Shown here: positions 1-9,989 of the stretch, in pieces | Layout: each line of letters starts with the position of its first letter | Numbering within the stretch: the first letter of the stretch is position 1 | Assembly (NCBI GenBank): GCA_963580285.1 | Contig: OY757010.1 | Location: 65,494,406 to 65,558,405 of the forward strand | Source: Lucinisca nassula | Taxonomy: Eukaryota; Mollusca; Bivalvia; Lucinida; Lucinidae | Reading direction: 5' to 3' | Length of the DNA: 64,000 nucleotides | Program-made: the position numbers and the translations under genes | Notes under the pieces: model-generated | What the model was told of the DNA's origin: nothing | Database searches by the model: none | What the model saw: the letters and a program-made list of their open reading frames with translations, nothing else

Positions 1-962
1 CCCATGCAAAGAAACTCTGAATATCACCAAACGGTATATGTTTATAACTAAAATAACAATATTAAAGGCGAAGAGATTTAGTATAATAAAGATCTACCAT
101 TTTTGAAAGAAATGAACTTTTGAAGACAGAAATCTTGTTCTCTAGTAATTGAATAATTTCTCTTATGAAAGGAGGAAAAAGGTGCAAATTCCTTTCTTTA
201 TAGAAGCCCCCATGTGATTAGGAGTGCAAATGTTTCTTTGTCAAGAGTAATTTCCCTTGGAGGTAGATCTACTGCCCTTGAAATACAAGAGAACACAAAG
301 CTAATTTTATGAAAAAAGCTCTTCAGATCAACATTACATATTAAATGATAACAAAAAAATGTTAGTGGGGGTTAAGCCAGCTCCATAATAAGTACTTGGA
401 CCTCAGGAGACATTAATAGATTGATCAGACCTGAAATGATTTCCAATCTAAATTGTTCGATTTTTATTTTAATCACTTTTATTATTTGCTATAATTTAAT
501 AAATTCTGAATGTATCTGTCGTTAATCAATTTTACAAGAGACTGAAAGAGACAACCTCATTATATATAATCTTTCTTTCTTTCTTTGTGATTTACTCTGA
601 ATGTTCAAATTAGCAAAACAACCATTCCACTCCATCCTATTGAATCATTAAAATTCTCAGTAAATCCTTATATGCACAGGTGATAACTTTTTCCAGCAAA
701 ATGTAAATAAAACATGGTGTCAGAGGTAAGACTGGAATAAAAGATGGTGTCAGAGGTGGGATCTAATGTTCAAATACACTTACACACAGTCACCTGTGTG
801 GACCAGAACTTGATTTGTTACACATTACATGGGTTGTTCTGAAGTATTTTTTTCTATTTATATAAAATTTCATTGGCTGAATAACTACAACTTCTTTGTT
901 CTTCTTAAGGGCATTGGAAACAGTTTCAGTGAAGGTACATTAACTACATTTCTGTAAGTTTT
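1..962. other. AT-rich stretch with no recognisable gene
   Basis: No open frame of interest and no repeat family seen elsewhere in the window was recognised here. It contains a short CTTT run near 570-587 and a local echo of 'atggtgtcagaggt' near 715-760. Confidence 0.6.
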
Positions 963-1140
963 CAGACACCACAACTCCTTACCATACTTGTTCTAAAATT
1001 AAAACAACCTACTGTATACCTGAAGTTGAGTCTGAAAGTAGCTGGATGAGTGACAAACAATGCAGACCTGCTGAGATGCTGTATTCTGCTGTGTTTCATC
1101 CAAGTTTATCCTGTTTGTCTGTCTGTCTGAATAAATACCG
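963..1140 (-). repeat. MITE-like family D, degenerate copy
   Basis: It contains the D-family blocks CTTACCATACTTGTTCTAAAA and AGCTGGATGAGTGACAAACA followed by a decayed palindromic centre (GCAGACC...GAGATGCTG). It ends near a GTCTGAATA remnant of the terminal repeat. The copy is diverged and its ends are approximate. Confidence 0.65.
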
Positions 1141-1361
1141 TACTAAAGGGAAAATCCTTTGTTGTACTTCTTTACAGACCAAGGAGTTTTATAGACACCA
1201 TGAAGTGTCTCAGGGTCGGGGAGGGGGAGCAACCTGGAAGTCATAATAGTTTTTTTTTTATTATTATTATTTTTTTATACCAGTTAATAATTGGTAGAAA
1301 GTATGTCAAGTGTAACCATTGCCCTTAAATATTAATCCAAGTGAATTACCTGTGTTATGAC

Positions 1362-1545
1362 AGCCCCCACCATCGGGGCTTGAAGAAATATGCTTCCATA
1401 CAGAGCTGAAACCGACCGCACACGAGTACTGGTAAACCGCTTAGAGGATCTAAGCCTGCCCAGGCAAAGCGGTGCGAGTCGGACAGTCCATGTTTATAAA
1501 CCCTATCGGTTTATTTGGGTGACAGGGCTTGAGATATCATTTCAT
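1362..1545 (+). repeat. SINE F, 3'-truncated copy
   Basis: Starts with the F-family head GCCCCCACCATCGGGGCTTG and runs through the GTACTGGTAAACCGCTTAGA and GACAGGGCTTGAGATATCAT blocks. It loses homology before the GACGTTAAAC end. A small open frame across it is a by-product of the repeat. Confidence 0.8.
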
Positions 1546-1835
1546 CATTTTGTTGAAGACTGTTCAGTTTTGTTTGTTGCATTAAGTAAGGGTTGTCTCA
1601 GGACTGTTTGCTATAGTTCAATTGGAATGCATCAGTGTATCCCAGATTGAGTCACAAGTAAATTTACCCAATTAAGAATAATCAAATAGACAAGACAATT
1701 ATATTGTCAATTTTCAGTTGCATGCAGCACTGATCATCAATTTCTTGCTCATCCTGTCTTGTAATTTAACTATGCCAATATCAGTGGTTGGCAGTAAGTA
1801 TTATGCGGAACATTTCAGTTCATAACACAGGTTTT

Positions 1836-1896
1836 TGTTTGTTTGTTTGATTTGAAGTTTAAAGTCCCCGTCAATGTTGTATAGGTCATTTTGGCG
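1836..1896 (-). repeat. SINE F, 3'-end fragment
   Basis: Reads TTTGTTTGTTTGATTTGAAG then AAAGTCCCCGTCAATGTTG and AGGTCATTTTGG, the complement of the F-family 3' end with its CAAA tail. Only about 60 bp remain, as expected of a strongly 5'-truncated retro-insertion. Confidence 0.75.
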
Positions 1897-1950
1897 ACAC
1901 TGATTTTGGTGAACTAGTCACGTGAACAAGTCGGAGAAATGGACATAGAA

Positions 1951-2160
1951 AACTGGGGTTTACATGAGTATACATTTTTTTCTTATTTTTGCTCCAAGAC
2001 ATAGGTTGTTGGTGCTCGTTAGAACCATCCCATGAACACCCACAACCTATGTTTGTAGTAAAAAAAAAGAAAAATATCCCAGTTTTCATCAGAAAAGTAG
2101 CCATTTGGGAGATGTGAAAAAAATGCACTATGTGTTGCATGGGTGTGTTATCGTAATGTT
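1951..2160. repeat. Foldback family J copy
   Basis: Central inverted repeat CATAGGTTGTTGGTGCTCGT / AACACCCACAACCTATG, flanked by the J-family 'ttcttatttttgctcc' and 'gaaaaatatcccagttttca' arms. It ends in GGGTGTGTTATCGTAATGTT. A short frame on the minus strand is only a repeat shadow. Confidence 0.75.
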
Positions 2161-2317
2161 ATTTATTTGTATTTTTTTTTTAAATCAGGATTGATACTTC
2201 ATGTGAATCACCTGCCATGCACATGATAGACATGAAATGCCACTTTAAAAAGAAAACTATTTAAAAATGTTGCTTGGTACCTACTTTAAGGTTAGCCCAA
2301 ATGTGATAAAAAAACTA

Positions 2318-2549
2318 TATCGAGCCCGTCAAGCGATTTTGGTACTTATCGCCTATGCGAGCAGTGAAGGTTCAGGCGAGCCTGCGCATTCGTGCAGTCT
2401 CGCAAGAACCTTCGCTGCTCGCTCATACAAGCAATGAATCAAGAGGAACCTTCAGACAGAAAGCCATATCCTTGGCCCCTCTGAATGGCTGGGCATGCGC
2501 AGATGACGGAATGCTCGAAGACCCAAATTCGCTTGGCAGGGCTCATATG
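2318..2549. repeat. Foldback family O, copy 1
   Basis: Ends are inverted repeats, GAGCCCGTCAAGCGATTTTG on the left and CAAATTCGCTTGGCAGGGCTC on the right (complementary with mismatches). The left half holds an imperfect hairpin with arms GTGAAGGTTCAGGCGAG and GAACCTTCGCTG. The second copy is at 23537-23780 in inverse orientation. This looks like a non-autonomous DNA element. The target duplication could not be set with confidence. Confidence 0.75.
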
Positions 2550-2796
2550 GTCCCTTCTACTTTGTTACAGCTATAAGAGCTGCTGACAGTCCACCCAATC
2601 AAACTACGGAGATGAAGTAGTCGGACGTCAACAATTAAATAATTATAAAAGCTATTATTTCTATTATTTATCATTAATCTTTAACCAATTAATTTTGATA
2701 ATATAATAATTGTTTAAAGTATTCATGCTCTTCACAGAAACAGCTATTCTATGTAAATGAAGCAGAAGAACAGAATGATGACATCACAACCACTTT
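2550..2796. other. AT-rich spacer, nothing recognised
   Basis: A very AT-rich run (tattattatttctattatttat) between element O and a B copy. No gene or repeat recognised. Confidence 0.5.
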
Positions 2797-3247
2797 AACC
2801 CATTTTGTACGAAATGGAATCTTACTCATTATATATGAGCTCGCGCATAACAAAACCTACAATAAGACCGATGTGACCAGCACAGACTCAAATCAAACTG
2901 CGCACCCATCCACTGTGACAAGACCTTACGCCTATGTCTCTTTACATAGACATTAGCCTATAGTAGGTACATGCGATCAGCAAAGACTCTGATCAGACTG
3001 CACGAATATGCAGGCTAATCTGAGTCTTTGCTGGTCCCTCAAGACTTTGTAGATTTTGTCATGTTGAGGAGTCCATATCAAAATTAAGGGATGTCAGGTT
3101 GTGGTTTCTTCAAAAACTATTTTGAAATTGGCTGAAAATTTTGCAAACAGAGTAGGCCCTGATCAGATGTGTTGTTCTGCGGAGTCTTAACTCAGGGCCT
3201 GCAATGTTTGCCAACTACCTGTTTTGGGGGTTTCTAGTGCAAAATGG
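2797..3247 (+). repeat. TTAA element B, interrupted copy
   Basis: Begins TTAACCCATTTTGTACGAAA and resumes near 3068 with the internal block 'ggagtccat...attaagggatgtcaggttgtg', a decayed palindromic centre, and the end TTTCTAGTGCAAAATGG. About 220 bp (2846-3067) sit inside it. They include a separate hairpin (AGCAAAGACTCTGATCAGAC / TAATCTGAGTCTTTGCT, about 2976-3036). The right TTAA is missing. Confidence 0.7.
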
Positions 3248-3396
3248 TGCAATGTGTTGGTATGTTGAAGTCCTTAAGGGTGGCTTTGAGGGCGTCCTTG
3301 TAACGCTTCTTCTGACCACCACAGGAGCCTTTGCCTGTTTCAAATTCTCTTTGGCAACCGTTCCTCAGGCATTCTGGTAACATGGCCTTTAAAATC
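3248..3396 (-). pseudogene. Fragment of a non-LTR retrotransposon reverse transcriptase C-terminus
   Basis: The minus-strand translation includes ETGKGSCGGQKKRYKD and then ALKATLKDFNI. This matches the conserved tail 'GKR..GGQ(K/R)KR(F/Y)KDTLK.SLK..NI' that I know from the region downstream of the reverse transcriptase in many metazoan non-LTR retrotransposons. Only about 45 residues remain, with no polymerase domain and no start, wedged between two B elements. It is a dead fragment, and the LINE clade cannot be told from this piece. Confidence 0.7.
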
Positions 3397-3624
3397 TCAA
3401 CCCATTTGGTACCGGAAACCCCAAACGGGTAACTGGCAAACAGTGTGGGCCCCAATCAGACGCCGCAGAATGCGGCGTCTGATCAGGGCCTACACTGTTT
3501 GCAAAAAATTCAGCCATTTTACCAGATAAATTTTGAAGAAAACACAACCTGTCACCCCTAAGTTTTAAAATGGACTCCTGCTATATATAAGGAGGAAGAT
3601 TCCATTTGGTACAAAAAGGGTTAA
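3397..3624 (-). repeat. TTAA element B, near full-length copy
   Basis: Order: TCAACCCATTTGGTACCGGA at the left end (the TTAA mutated to TCAA), then palindromic centre GCAAACAGTGTGGGCC... with arms CAGACGCCGCAGAATG / CGGCGTCTGATCAGGG, then 'cattttaccagataaattttgaag', and TTTGGTACAAAAAGGG plus TTAA at the right. Terminal repeats are CCCATTTGGTACC / GGTACAAAAAGGG. Confidence 0.85.
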
Positions 3625-3654
3625 TTGTGCCAGTTTCAGACCAGTTTAGATGGG

Positions 3655-3738
3655 TATCCATTATTTAACTAATTGCCGCTCCAAGACATAGGTTGTGGGT
3701 ACTCGTTAGAACCATGTCATGAGTAGAACGAAGAAAAA
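3655..3738. repeat. Foldback family J, truncated fragment
   Basis: Holds GCTCCAAGACATAGGTTGTG and GGTACTCGTTAGAACC but not the complementary arm, and it abuts the full J copy that follows. A second J element may have inserted into or beside it. Confidence 0.6.
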
Positions 3739-4018
3739 CATTACGCAAACACGCCTATACAAATATATTGCCACCTTTATCGCCGAAAAAATGAAAATTT
3801 TACGATGAAAAATTGTGATATTTTTCTTATTTCTGCTCAAAATATAGATTGTGGGCACTCGTTAGAACCGCCTCATTGAGGCGGTTCTAACGAGTACCCA
3901 CTATCTATATTTTAGAGCAGAAATAAGAAAAATAATGTATACCCCCGGAAACCCCAGTTTTACTATATAAAAGTGGGGTTCAAGGGGGTCAAAATTATAT
4001 AGGCGTGTTTTCGTGATG
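3739..4018. repeat. Foldback family J, full-length reference copy (about 280 bp)
   Basis: Outer terminal inverted repeats are CATTACGCAAACACGCCTAT and ATAGGCGTGTTTTCGTGATG. The centre is a near-perfect palindrome at about 3838-3914 built on GTTAGAACCGCCTCATTGAG / GCGGTTCTAACGAGTACCCA. No coding capacity, so non-autonomous. Flanking A/T bases are compatible with a TA-type target, but the superfamily was not determined. Confidence 0.85.
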
Positions 4019-4592
4019 TATCACCAATTTTCATCACAAACATAACCATTTTGCTGATATGAAAGAATGTACTTTATCACACGTATGTGTTACTGGATGT
4101 ACTAAACGCATTTTGATGTCTTTTACCAGGTGTTCAACATTTATTCTTGATATCCTTTTTTAAAAAAATAATGTTCTTCAATATTTCAATTTTAAATTGG
4201 AAACCAATTACTGCACAAGATTTATTGATGCAATTATGTTTTTCTGCTTTATTGAAGAGCTGTAAATATTTGTCACATACCCGATAATCGCGAACTTCCG
4301 ACCTATAATATGTTCCTGCAGCGTGCGTCAATAAACACAACAATTACATCTGTCTTTAAATTATTTTCGAGACAAGCATAATAATGGGTGTCTATGTCAT
4401 TAAAATAATAACTATTGTTCACGAAAAAAAGGTTATCTAAACATTCTTTGTAGTCGGGTTAACAATTTTATCTGGTCAGGACAACGAAATGATTACTGCC
4501 GCGTCAAATCATAAAATCCATCTAATAACAAATATGAATTTTCCAATTTGATTTATTACTGGTTATTTGTATCATGACATCAGTGTTAAAAG
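4019..4592. other. Stretch with no recognised gene or repeat
   Basis: The left part (to about 4110) still resembles J-family flank ('gatatgaaagaatgtac'). The rest is AT-rich with only short, biased open frames. Confidence 0.5.
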
Positions 4593-4770
4593 TTAAAGCT
4601 TATCCTGCTAAATAAATTAATTTAGCCACACCCATTGCTGATTTTCACTCAATCAAATTAATTGATTCAATTCACAAACTGCATGACAAACAGTGTGGAT
4701 CCTGATCAGATGGCTTCTTCAGAAGCCAAGAAGAAGCAATATGATCTGGACCTACACAGTAGAAAAGTGT
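4593..4770 (+). repeat. TTAA element A/A2, damaged copy
   Basis: Starts TTAAAGCTTATCCTGCTAAA and carries the A-family 'agccacacccattgctg...caatcaaatt' block. The palindromic core reads CAGTGTGGATCCTGATCAGA then GGCTTCTTCAGAAGCC, with an insertion of 'aagaagaagc' in the second arm. The right end is lost. Confidence 0.75.
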
Positions 4771-4811
4771 TTCCAAAGTGAGTATTTACACACAGAAATT
4801 TGCAACTTCCT

Positions 4812-4976
4812 TATGACACTTCTGTCAGGGTCCAAAATATACATCCAAACAAAAATGTATAGGTTTTACAGAAAAATGACCATTTTCTATAAAGTCTATA
4901 TATTTTTCTTATTTTTGGGATCTTTTGCGTCTAAAACTATGTTATAATGAACACTGTTATAAAGGGTTTTGTGTCA
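4812..4976. repeat. Family R fragment
   Basis: Shares GGGTCCAAAATATACATCC, 'gaaaaatgaccattttctat' and ATGAACACTGTTATAAAGGG with the R element at 50811-51225. The ends are incomplete. Confidence 0.6.
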
Positions 4977-4991
4977 AAAATCAAAATACAG

Positions 4992-5031
<40 letters not shown>
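4992..5031. repeat. (TGA)n microsatellite
   Basis: About 13 uninterrupted TGA units. Confidence 0.98.
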
Positions 5032-5497
5032 ATGTGGATATATTCCCTGTAACTTACCTTAATTTGTGAAAATAAAGTTAAAGTCCAAAGCTAGAATTCA
5101 AGAATATAGTCACTAAACGTTCCTGTTTTCACTGAAACTGTCCGGTTATTAGTATACAAACTGTGTATATCGCAATATCGGTTCCTATATTTTCTTTTTC
5201 CCTATATCTATCTCATTCTTTAATAGTAATTAACTTCTCAAACTACAGTGTCATGCAGAATATTGCAGTATCTTTTCTTTAATATTATGTTTCTCTCTGT
5301 CTGATTGAATGATTTTATCACTTTACTTTACCACTGTTACTACTGTTTCTGCTAATGATGTACCTGTCTCACCAACAGACTGATTCTCCAAGTCATTAGA
5401 TTCGAAATCTACAATCAATTTGTCAGAATTTATTACCACCACCTAATTTTAGAAAAATACCATCTGTAACAAGAATCTAGGCTATTTAATTAAATCC
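5032..5497. other. Stretch with no recognised feature
   Basis: AT-rich. No repeat family from this window and no credible open frame. Confidence 0.5.
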
Positions 5498-5726
5498 TTA
5501 ACCCTTTTTGTACCAAATGGAATCTTCCCCCTTAAATATGGCAAGAGTTCATTTCGAAATTTAGGGGTGTCAGGTTGTGTTATCTATAAAATTTATTCGG
5601 AAAATAGTTGAACTTTTTGCGAACACTGTAGGCCCTGGTCAGACACCGCGTTCTGCGGCATCTGATCAGGGCCTGCACTGTTTGCCAGGGTACCCGTGTA
5701 AGAGTTTCCTGTACAAAATGGGTTAA
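5498..5726 (+). repeat. TTAA element B, full-length copy (229 bp)
   Basis: TTAA at both ends, terminal repeats CCCTTTTTGTACCA / TGTACAAAATGGG, and internal 'atttaggggtgtcaggttgtg'. The palindromic centre is GTAGGCCCTGGTCAGACACC / GGCATCTGATCAGGGCCTGC. It is exactly the length of the copy at 25504-25732 (229 bp), which is in the opposite orientation. piggyBac-type transposition uses TTAA targets; membership in that superfamily is inferred. Confidence 0.9.
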
Positions 5727-5740
5727 AGAACTACAGAAAA

Positions 5741-5920
5741 TTCTAGAGCAGCTGCATATCCAATTTTTATTTCATATTTTTCAGAGAAAATAAGGTTTGA
5801 CATTACATGTGAATTGTCTGCCTGGCAGACAATTCACATGTAATGTCAAGTCTTATTTTCTCAGAAAATTAAGGAAAAAAATGTCATCTGGCAGTTGTAA
5901 TTAGCGCTTGAAGAGTCAAC
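5741..5920. repeat. Foldback family Q copy
   Basis: The centre 5784-5862 is a 79-bp palindrome with arms ACATTACATGTGAATTGTCT / AGACAATTCACATGTAATGT extended by AAAATAAG / CTTATTTT. Related decayed copies are at 25733-26062 and 36093-36545. Confidence 0.8.
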
Positions 5921-6769
5921 TTCTTCATAAAAATTATTTTATAGCCCAAGCTGAACATCCTAAAGAGTTCAAAGAATTCTGATACACAAACTATAATCTA
6001 CTATCCTTTTAATAAATTTAAAAACGTGCAATAAAATGCAAATAACTATAAAATAAAGCAACTGAATTATCTATCTTCTTCTGTCCTCAGTAGATTTAAA
6101 TCAAGAATTCTTTTATCACAATTCAAAAGTCTTTCTTGTGTAATTAAATTTCAATTAATATCCCTAGCCAAAATAAGCCGAAAAACACAGAAAATATCTA
6201 AACTACCTTTAAAATTCAGCTCAGCCAAGCAAAAGAAATTTTACTCTGAACTGCACAAATCAACGGCTGTTAATGTCACTACCGAAAAATCAAATGTCTC
6301 AATCCAACATTTTTAGTGGTCTGTTGTAAACTGACACCTTACCGCACCAGCGAGGAAAACGCGGAACTTCCATGGGTCAATGCTGGCCTATGGTAAAGAT
6401 AATATTAGACTTTCAGCTAAACTTAAATATACCTCTTTAATCCGATATCACGGTGGTAGAAAGAAAAGTTAGCGAACTCTTAGAAATTGAAAACATTCCA
6501 TAATTATACCAATAGAAAGACCAGAAATTAATACGAAATTCTTTTCAATATGCACCACATGTTTTGTGATGGGGTTTACTGCCGAAAGTATATTCTATTA
6601 ATTAATTCATGTAGAAATTGGGTTTAGTAGTAAAGTCAATCTTTAAAGCCAACTTCGGCAAACATAAAACGGCTATTTAAACAACTAATTTAAGTAGAAA
6701 ATCTGTTAGGTAAGATGGGTATTTTTCATAATCTGTTTTTCGTACTTATAAATAGTAAGTTAGATTTAT
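5921..6769. other. About 850 bp with no recognised gene
   Basis: No window-wide repeat is present. Around 6330-6470 base composition is slightly less AT-rich ('ccgcaccagcgaggaaaacgc'), but no open frame or splice structure supports an exon. Confidence 0.5.
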
Positions 6770-7190
6770 ATAGAGGATCTTACATGAGTGCTCATGTATT
6801 ATTGACTTTATTAAACGAGTTGAGGAAAAGGGATAAAATGTGAGGCTTTGCCGAGCATTATTGAATTTATTAAACGAGTTGAGGAAAAGGGATAAAATGT
6901 GAGGCTTTGCCGAGCATTTTATCCCTTTTCCTCAACGAGTTTAATAAATTCAATGATACATGAGCACGAATGCAAGATTCTATTTATCATATGACATTTT
7001 AAACGTATTTTATTCACGATTGTTTACAAAAATGTCAATATTCCGCCATTAGTAAACGCGACGTCGTACATGTAACGTTACGGGACGTATCTTGCTAATT
7101 TGCATATTTAATCCACCATTGGATTATCGAAAATATTACATGGCGTTATTACACTCTCAGACGCGACGTCATATGATAAAAAAATATAAT
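6770..7190. repeat. Foldback element with a 59-bp direct repeat inside the stem
   Basis: A 40-bp arm (6860-6899) is mirrored at 6915-6954 around 'gaggctttgccgagc', giving a near-perfect hairpin. The left arm is also directly repeated at 6798 and 6857 (59-bp period). Further out, TGAGTGCTCATGTAT / ATACATGAGCACGA pair. TTATCATATGAC at 6984 is echoed inverted by GTCATATGATAA near 7170. No coding frame. Confidence 0.8.
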
Positions 7191-7202
7191 ATCAACTGAT
7201 TA

Positions 7203-7430
7203 TTAACCCATTGCATGCAGGAAACCCCTAAAGGGGTACCTTGGCAAACAGTGCAGGCCCGGATCAGACACCCCAGAGCATGGCGTCTGATCAGGGCCTG
7301 CACTATTTGCTAACAGAATTTTCAATCAAAAACAGAATAAAAGTGAAAACATAGGCCTGACACTCCTTATGTGATGAATGGACTTGTCCAACATATAGCA
7401 ATGGAAGAGTCCACCCGTATACAATGGGTA
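7203..7430 (+). repeat. TTAA element B2 (variant of B)
   Basis: TTAACCCATTGCATGCAGG at the left and GTATACAATGGGTA at the right. The centre is GTGCAGGCCCGGATCAGACA / GGCGTCTGATCAGGGCCTGC. The right flank differs from B ('gctaacagaattttcaatcaa'), defining a subfamily shared with 50613-50808. Confidence 0.8.
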
Positions 7431-7539
7431 TTTGTTTAGAATACCACAAGTTTAGAATACCACAAGTGAACGTAGCACTAAACGTAGAGTTGATCGTCTT
7501 TGAGGGCTGGCTGGGATGGAGTCTTAGATTGTTTCATTT

Positions 7540-7625
7540 GACCCTTAAATTCCTGAATTTTAAGAAAACAATGTAGACCCTGATCAGATGCCACTTCTGA
7601 TCTGGGCCTACACAGTTTGTCTAAC
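7540..7625 (+). repeat. Isolated palindromic core, family uncertain
   Basis: AACAATGTAGACCCTGATCA ... TGATCTGGGCCTACACAG with a shortened loop. Flanks are too decayed to assign. Confidence 0.6.
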
Positions 7626-7785
7626 CCAGCACATGGGTCCAGTTTAAGGTTTACAGAAAACCCTCTTTAACACAGAACTCTGACATCACAGAGATGAGCA
7701 TAGCATGGCTATAAATAACTGTTACCTGAGTTTTCGTACACAAGGGAAATAGATATACCTTCAGGGGAGGCAACTCCTGTAAAAG

Positions 7786-7978
7786 AGTTGGCAAAAAGTG
7801 CAGGCCCAGATCAGACACCGCAGAACACAGCGTCTGATCAGGGCTTACACTGTTTGCAAAACATTCAGCCAGTTGCTTCACAGATTTTGAAGAATACACA
7901 ACCTGACGCCGCTAAATTTTGAAATGGACTCCTGCTTTATATAAGGAGGAAGATTCCATTTGGTACAAAAAGGGTTAA
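7786..7978 (-). repeat. TTAA element B, left end missing
   Basis: Holds the palindromic centre (CAGACACCGCAGAACA / AGCGTCTGATCAGGGC), 'gatttgaagaatacacaacctgac', and the right end TTTGGTACAAAAAGGG plus TTAA. Confidence 0.8.
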
Positions 7979-8095
7979 GAGTAGACCCCTTGTTTAGTTG
8001 GACAGAGTTTATAGAAAGAAAAGCAAACAGGAAGTCCCAAATGTTGTCTCCCTTTGAAAAATGGTGGAAAAATATGCCAGGTGTATTCAATCCCT

Positions 8096-8357
8096 TTAAC
8101 CCTTATCTTGCTGTTCACGACAACCCCTATCTTTGCAAACAGTGTAGATCCTGATCAGATGGCTTCTTCAGAAGCCATCAGATCTGGATCTATACGATCA
8201 GATGGCTTCTTCAGAAGCCATAGAAGCCATCAGATCTGGATCTATACTGTTTGGTATTTAGTTTAATTTGTAGCAATAAATTACATCAAGTAATTTGATT
8301 GGTTGATAGATAGAAATGGGTGTGGCTTAAATGAATATTCAGCAAGATAAGGGTTAA
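8096..8357 (+). repeat. TTAA element A with an expanded hairpin core (262 bp)
   Basis: TTAA at both ends, with terminal repeats CCCTTATCTTGCTG and CAGCAAGATAAGGG. The central block GATCAGATGGCTTCTTCAGA...CATCAGATCTGGATCTATAC occurs twice, so the palindrome is partly duplicated and the copy is about 50 bp longer than its relatives. Confidence 0.9.
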
Positions 8358-8491
8358 CTACATATTTTAAATTTATTGGTCAGTAATAGTCACATGGACA
8401 TGAGCAATATAAATCAGATTCATTTAGTACCTTTGGGCAACTTGACAATCGCCCCCAATACAAATTTTATGCTGATGTATTTTATGCAATT

Positions 8492-8669
8492 ATTTACCCT
8501 TGTACTACTGAATTGATTAATTTTGTCACATCCATTTCTGATGATCAACCAATTATCATGAATTCCCTCAATTCACAAACTGAATGACAAACAGTGTAGA
8601 TCCAAGAAGCCATCTGATCTGGATCTTCAATGTTTGCAGAACATATCCTGGTTCAGCAAGACAAGGGCT
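8492..8669 (+). repeat. TTAA element A2, decayed copy
   Basis: ACCCTTGTACTACTGAAT at the left and TTCAGCAAGACAAGGG at the right, with the A2-type 'attttgtcacatccatttctgatgatcaacc' block. One arm of the palindrome is deleted. Confidence 0.75.
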
Positions 8670-8870
8670 GAATTTCATGAATTTCTCATGAAATATGGAG
8701 AACTCTCTATTGTTTATAATATTGTGAATCATAAAAAAAAGTTCTCTATGATCAGAAGGTCATCCAGTTTCATTCTGGGATGGTGGTCTAATAAAAGGAA
8801 CAAATCAAAAGTTTCAAAGACAAAAAATGGGCCACTCCGAGTGAAAAGAGGTCTTCAAGTATGTGCGCCA

Positions 8871-8935
8871 GGTGAAGTCTCTGATCAGAGTGCACTTTTC
8901 AAGCAGTCTGATCAGAGTCTTCACTGTGGACTATA
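8871..8935 (+). repeat. Decayed hairpin core
   Basis: CTCTGATCAGAGTGCAC ... GCAGTCTGATCAGAGTCTTC. Resembles the hairpin class at 2976-3036 and 45330-45367 rather than the A-E core. Confidence 0.5.
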
Positions 8936-8992
8936 TGGATGACCATGGATACAAAGCTTCTTCATGACACCAGGGAAGGTTGTTTCGTAATG

Positions 8993-9175
8993 ATCCTAAA
9001 TATTGGGACAAACAATGCAGACCCTGTTCAGACTGGAGCAGTCTGAATTCAGGGTCTACACTATTTGCCATTTCCATCTCCACCCTTTTTGAATCCTTGC
9101 CGGATCGTGTAACAAATTACATTAATATTTTTTGAGAATTACAGCAAGTTCTCAAGGTGTCCGAATTTTTAGGAT
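8993..9175 (+). repeat. Family E, complete reference copy (183 bp)
   Basis: Terminal inverted repeats are ATCCTAAATATTGGGACA and TGTCCGAATTTTTAGGAT (16 of 18 positions pair). The palindromic centre is CAATGCAGACCCTGTTCAGA ... CTGAATTCAGGGTCTACACT. The terminal repeat resembles that of family D (CCCTAAGTATTCGGACA), so D and E are probably one superfamily. Confidence 0.85.
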
Positions 9176-9209
9176 TTTTACGGTTCTCTCAAAGCTCCTT
9201 TCTCCCGAA

Positions 9210-9385
9210 TAACTATTGATATTTCTCTTAATTCTGCACAAATACGTACATTGTGGGTACACATTAGAAGCACCTCGCCACTGATATTTCTCTTATTTCT
9301 GACGAAAACCTATGTTGTGGGTACTTCTCCTAAGTACCCACAACATACATTTTTTGTTCAGAAATAACAGAAATAATAATTTTTA
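9210..9385. repeat. Foldback family J, rearranged
   Basis: Two partial J arms in tandem: 'tgatatttctcttaattctg' and again 'tgatatttctcttatttctg', followed by CCTATGTTGTGGGTACTTCT / AAGTACCCACAACATAC. An internal duplication is likely. Confidence 0.65.
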
Positions 9386-9822
9386 TTATTTATGTGGAAG
9401 CGCCCTCCTATCTGGGGCTCGTAATGATTCTGATGAAGTTCAAATACAAATTGATTTGAGTCTTTGCCGAGCGCACATGCTGAAAGCCCCCTTTTCACGT
9501 GTCATAGATCATAAATTATGAACTTGAACCGTTCTTTGGAGCTTAGAAGTTGAAGATCCCCTCCTTTACACAACTTAAAATAAAGAAACTTTTACAACAA
9601 TTGTTTAATTATGGGTTAAGTAATGTTATTTATTACAGGGGGAACTCCTTGCCAAAACAACAGGTAGAAAAAGCATGTGTCAGAAATTTCAATAACGTGA
9701 TAATAAACGCACCAACTTTTTATGATGAATTAAATTCTCCTAACAGTTAAAGAAACATCAATCATTACCAACTGCATAGAGAACAAGAACTGGCTTTGGA
9801 CACTGTAGCGGTGTTTTTCAGG

Positions 9823-9850
9823 TTTGTGTGTGTGTGTGCGCATGTGTGCA
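9823..9850. repeat. Imperfect (TG)n microsatellite
   Basis: A run of tgtgtgtgtgtgcgcatgtg type, next to the W-type SINE fragment. Confidence 0.85.
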
Positions 9851-9875
9851 TGTCCCCCAACAATTAGGGTTATAT

Positions 9876-9987
9876 GGATATGGGTCCTCTGTTCAAAGGC
9901 TCATCTGAAAGTCTGGAGAAGCCTGGTATCAAACCCACAACCCCTGGTTTATGAGGCAAGTAGCTTAACCACCACACCATGGAAGCT
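9876..9987 (-). repeat. SINE W, tRNA-head fragment
   Basis: Minus strand reads CCATGGTGTGGTGGTTAAGC (box A-like) and then a degraded GGTTTGATACC (box B-like). It aligns with the W copies at 28215-28375 and 51654-51815. TIR element 1 abuts it directly. Confidence 0.7.
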
Positions 9988-9989
9988 TA

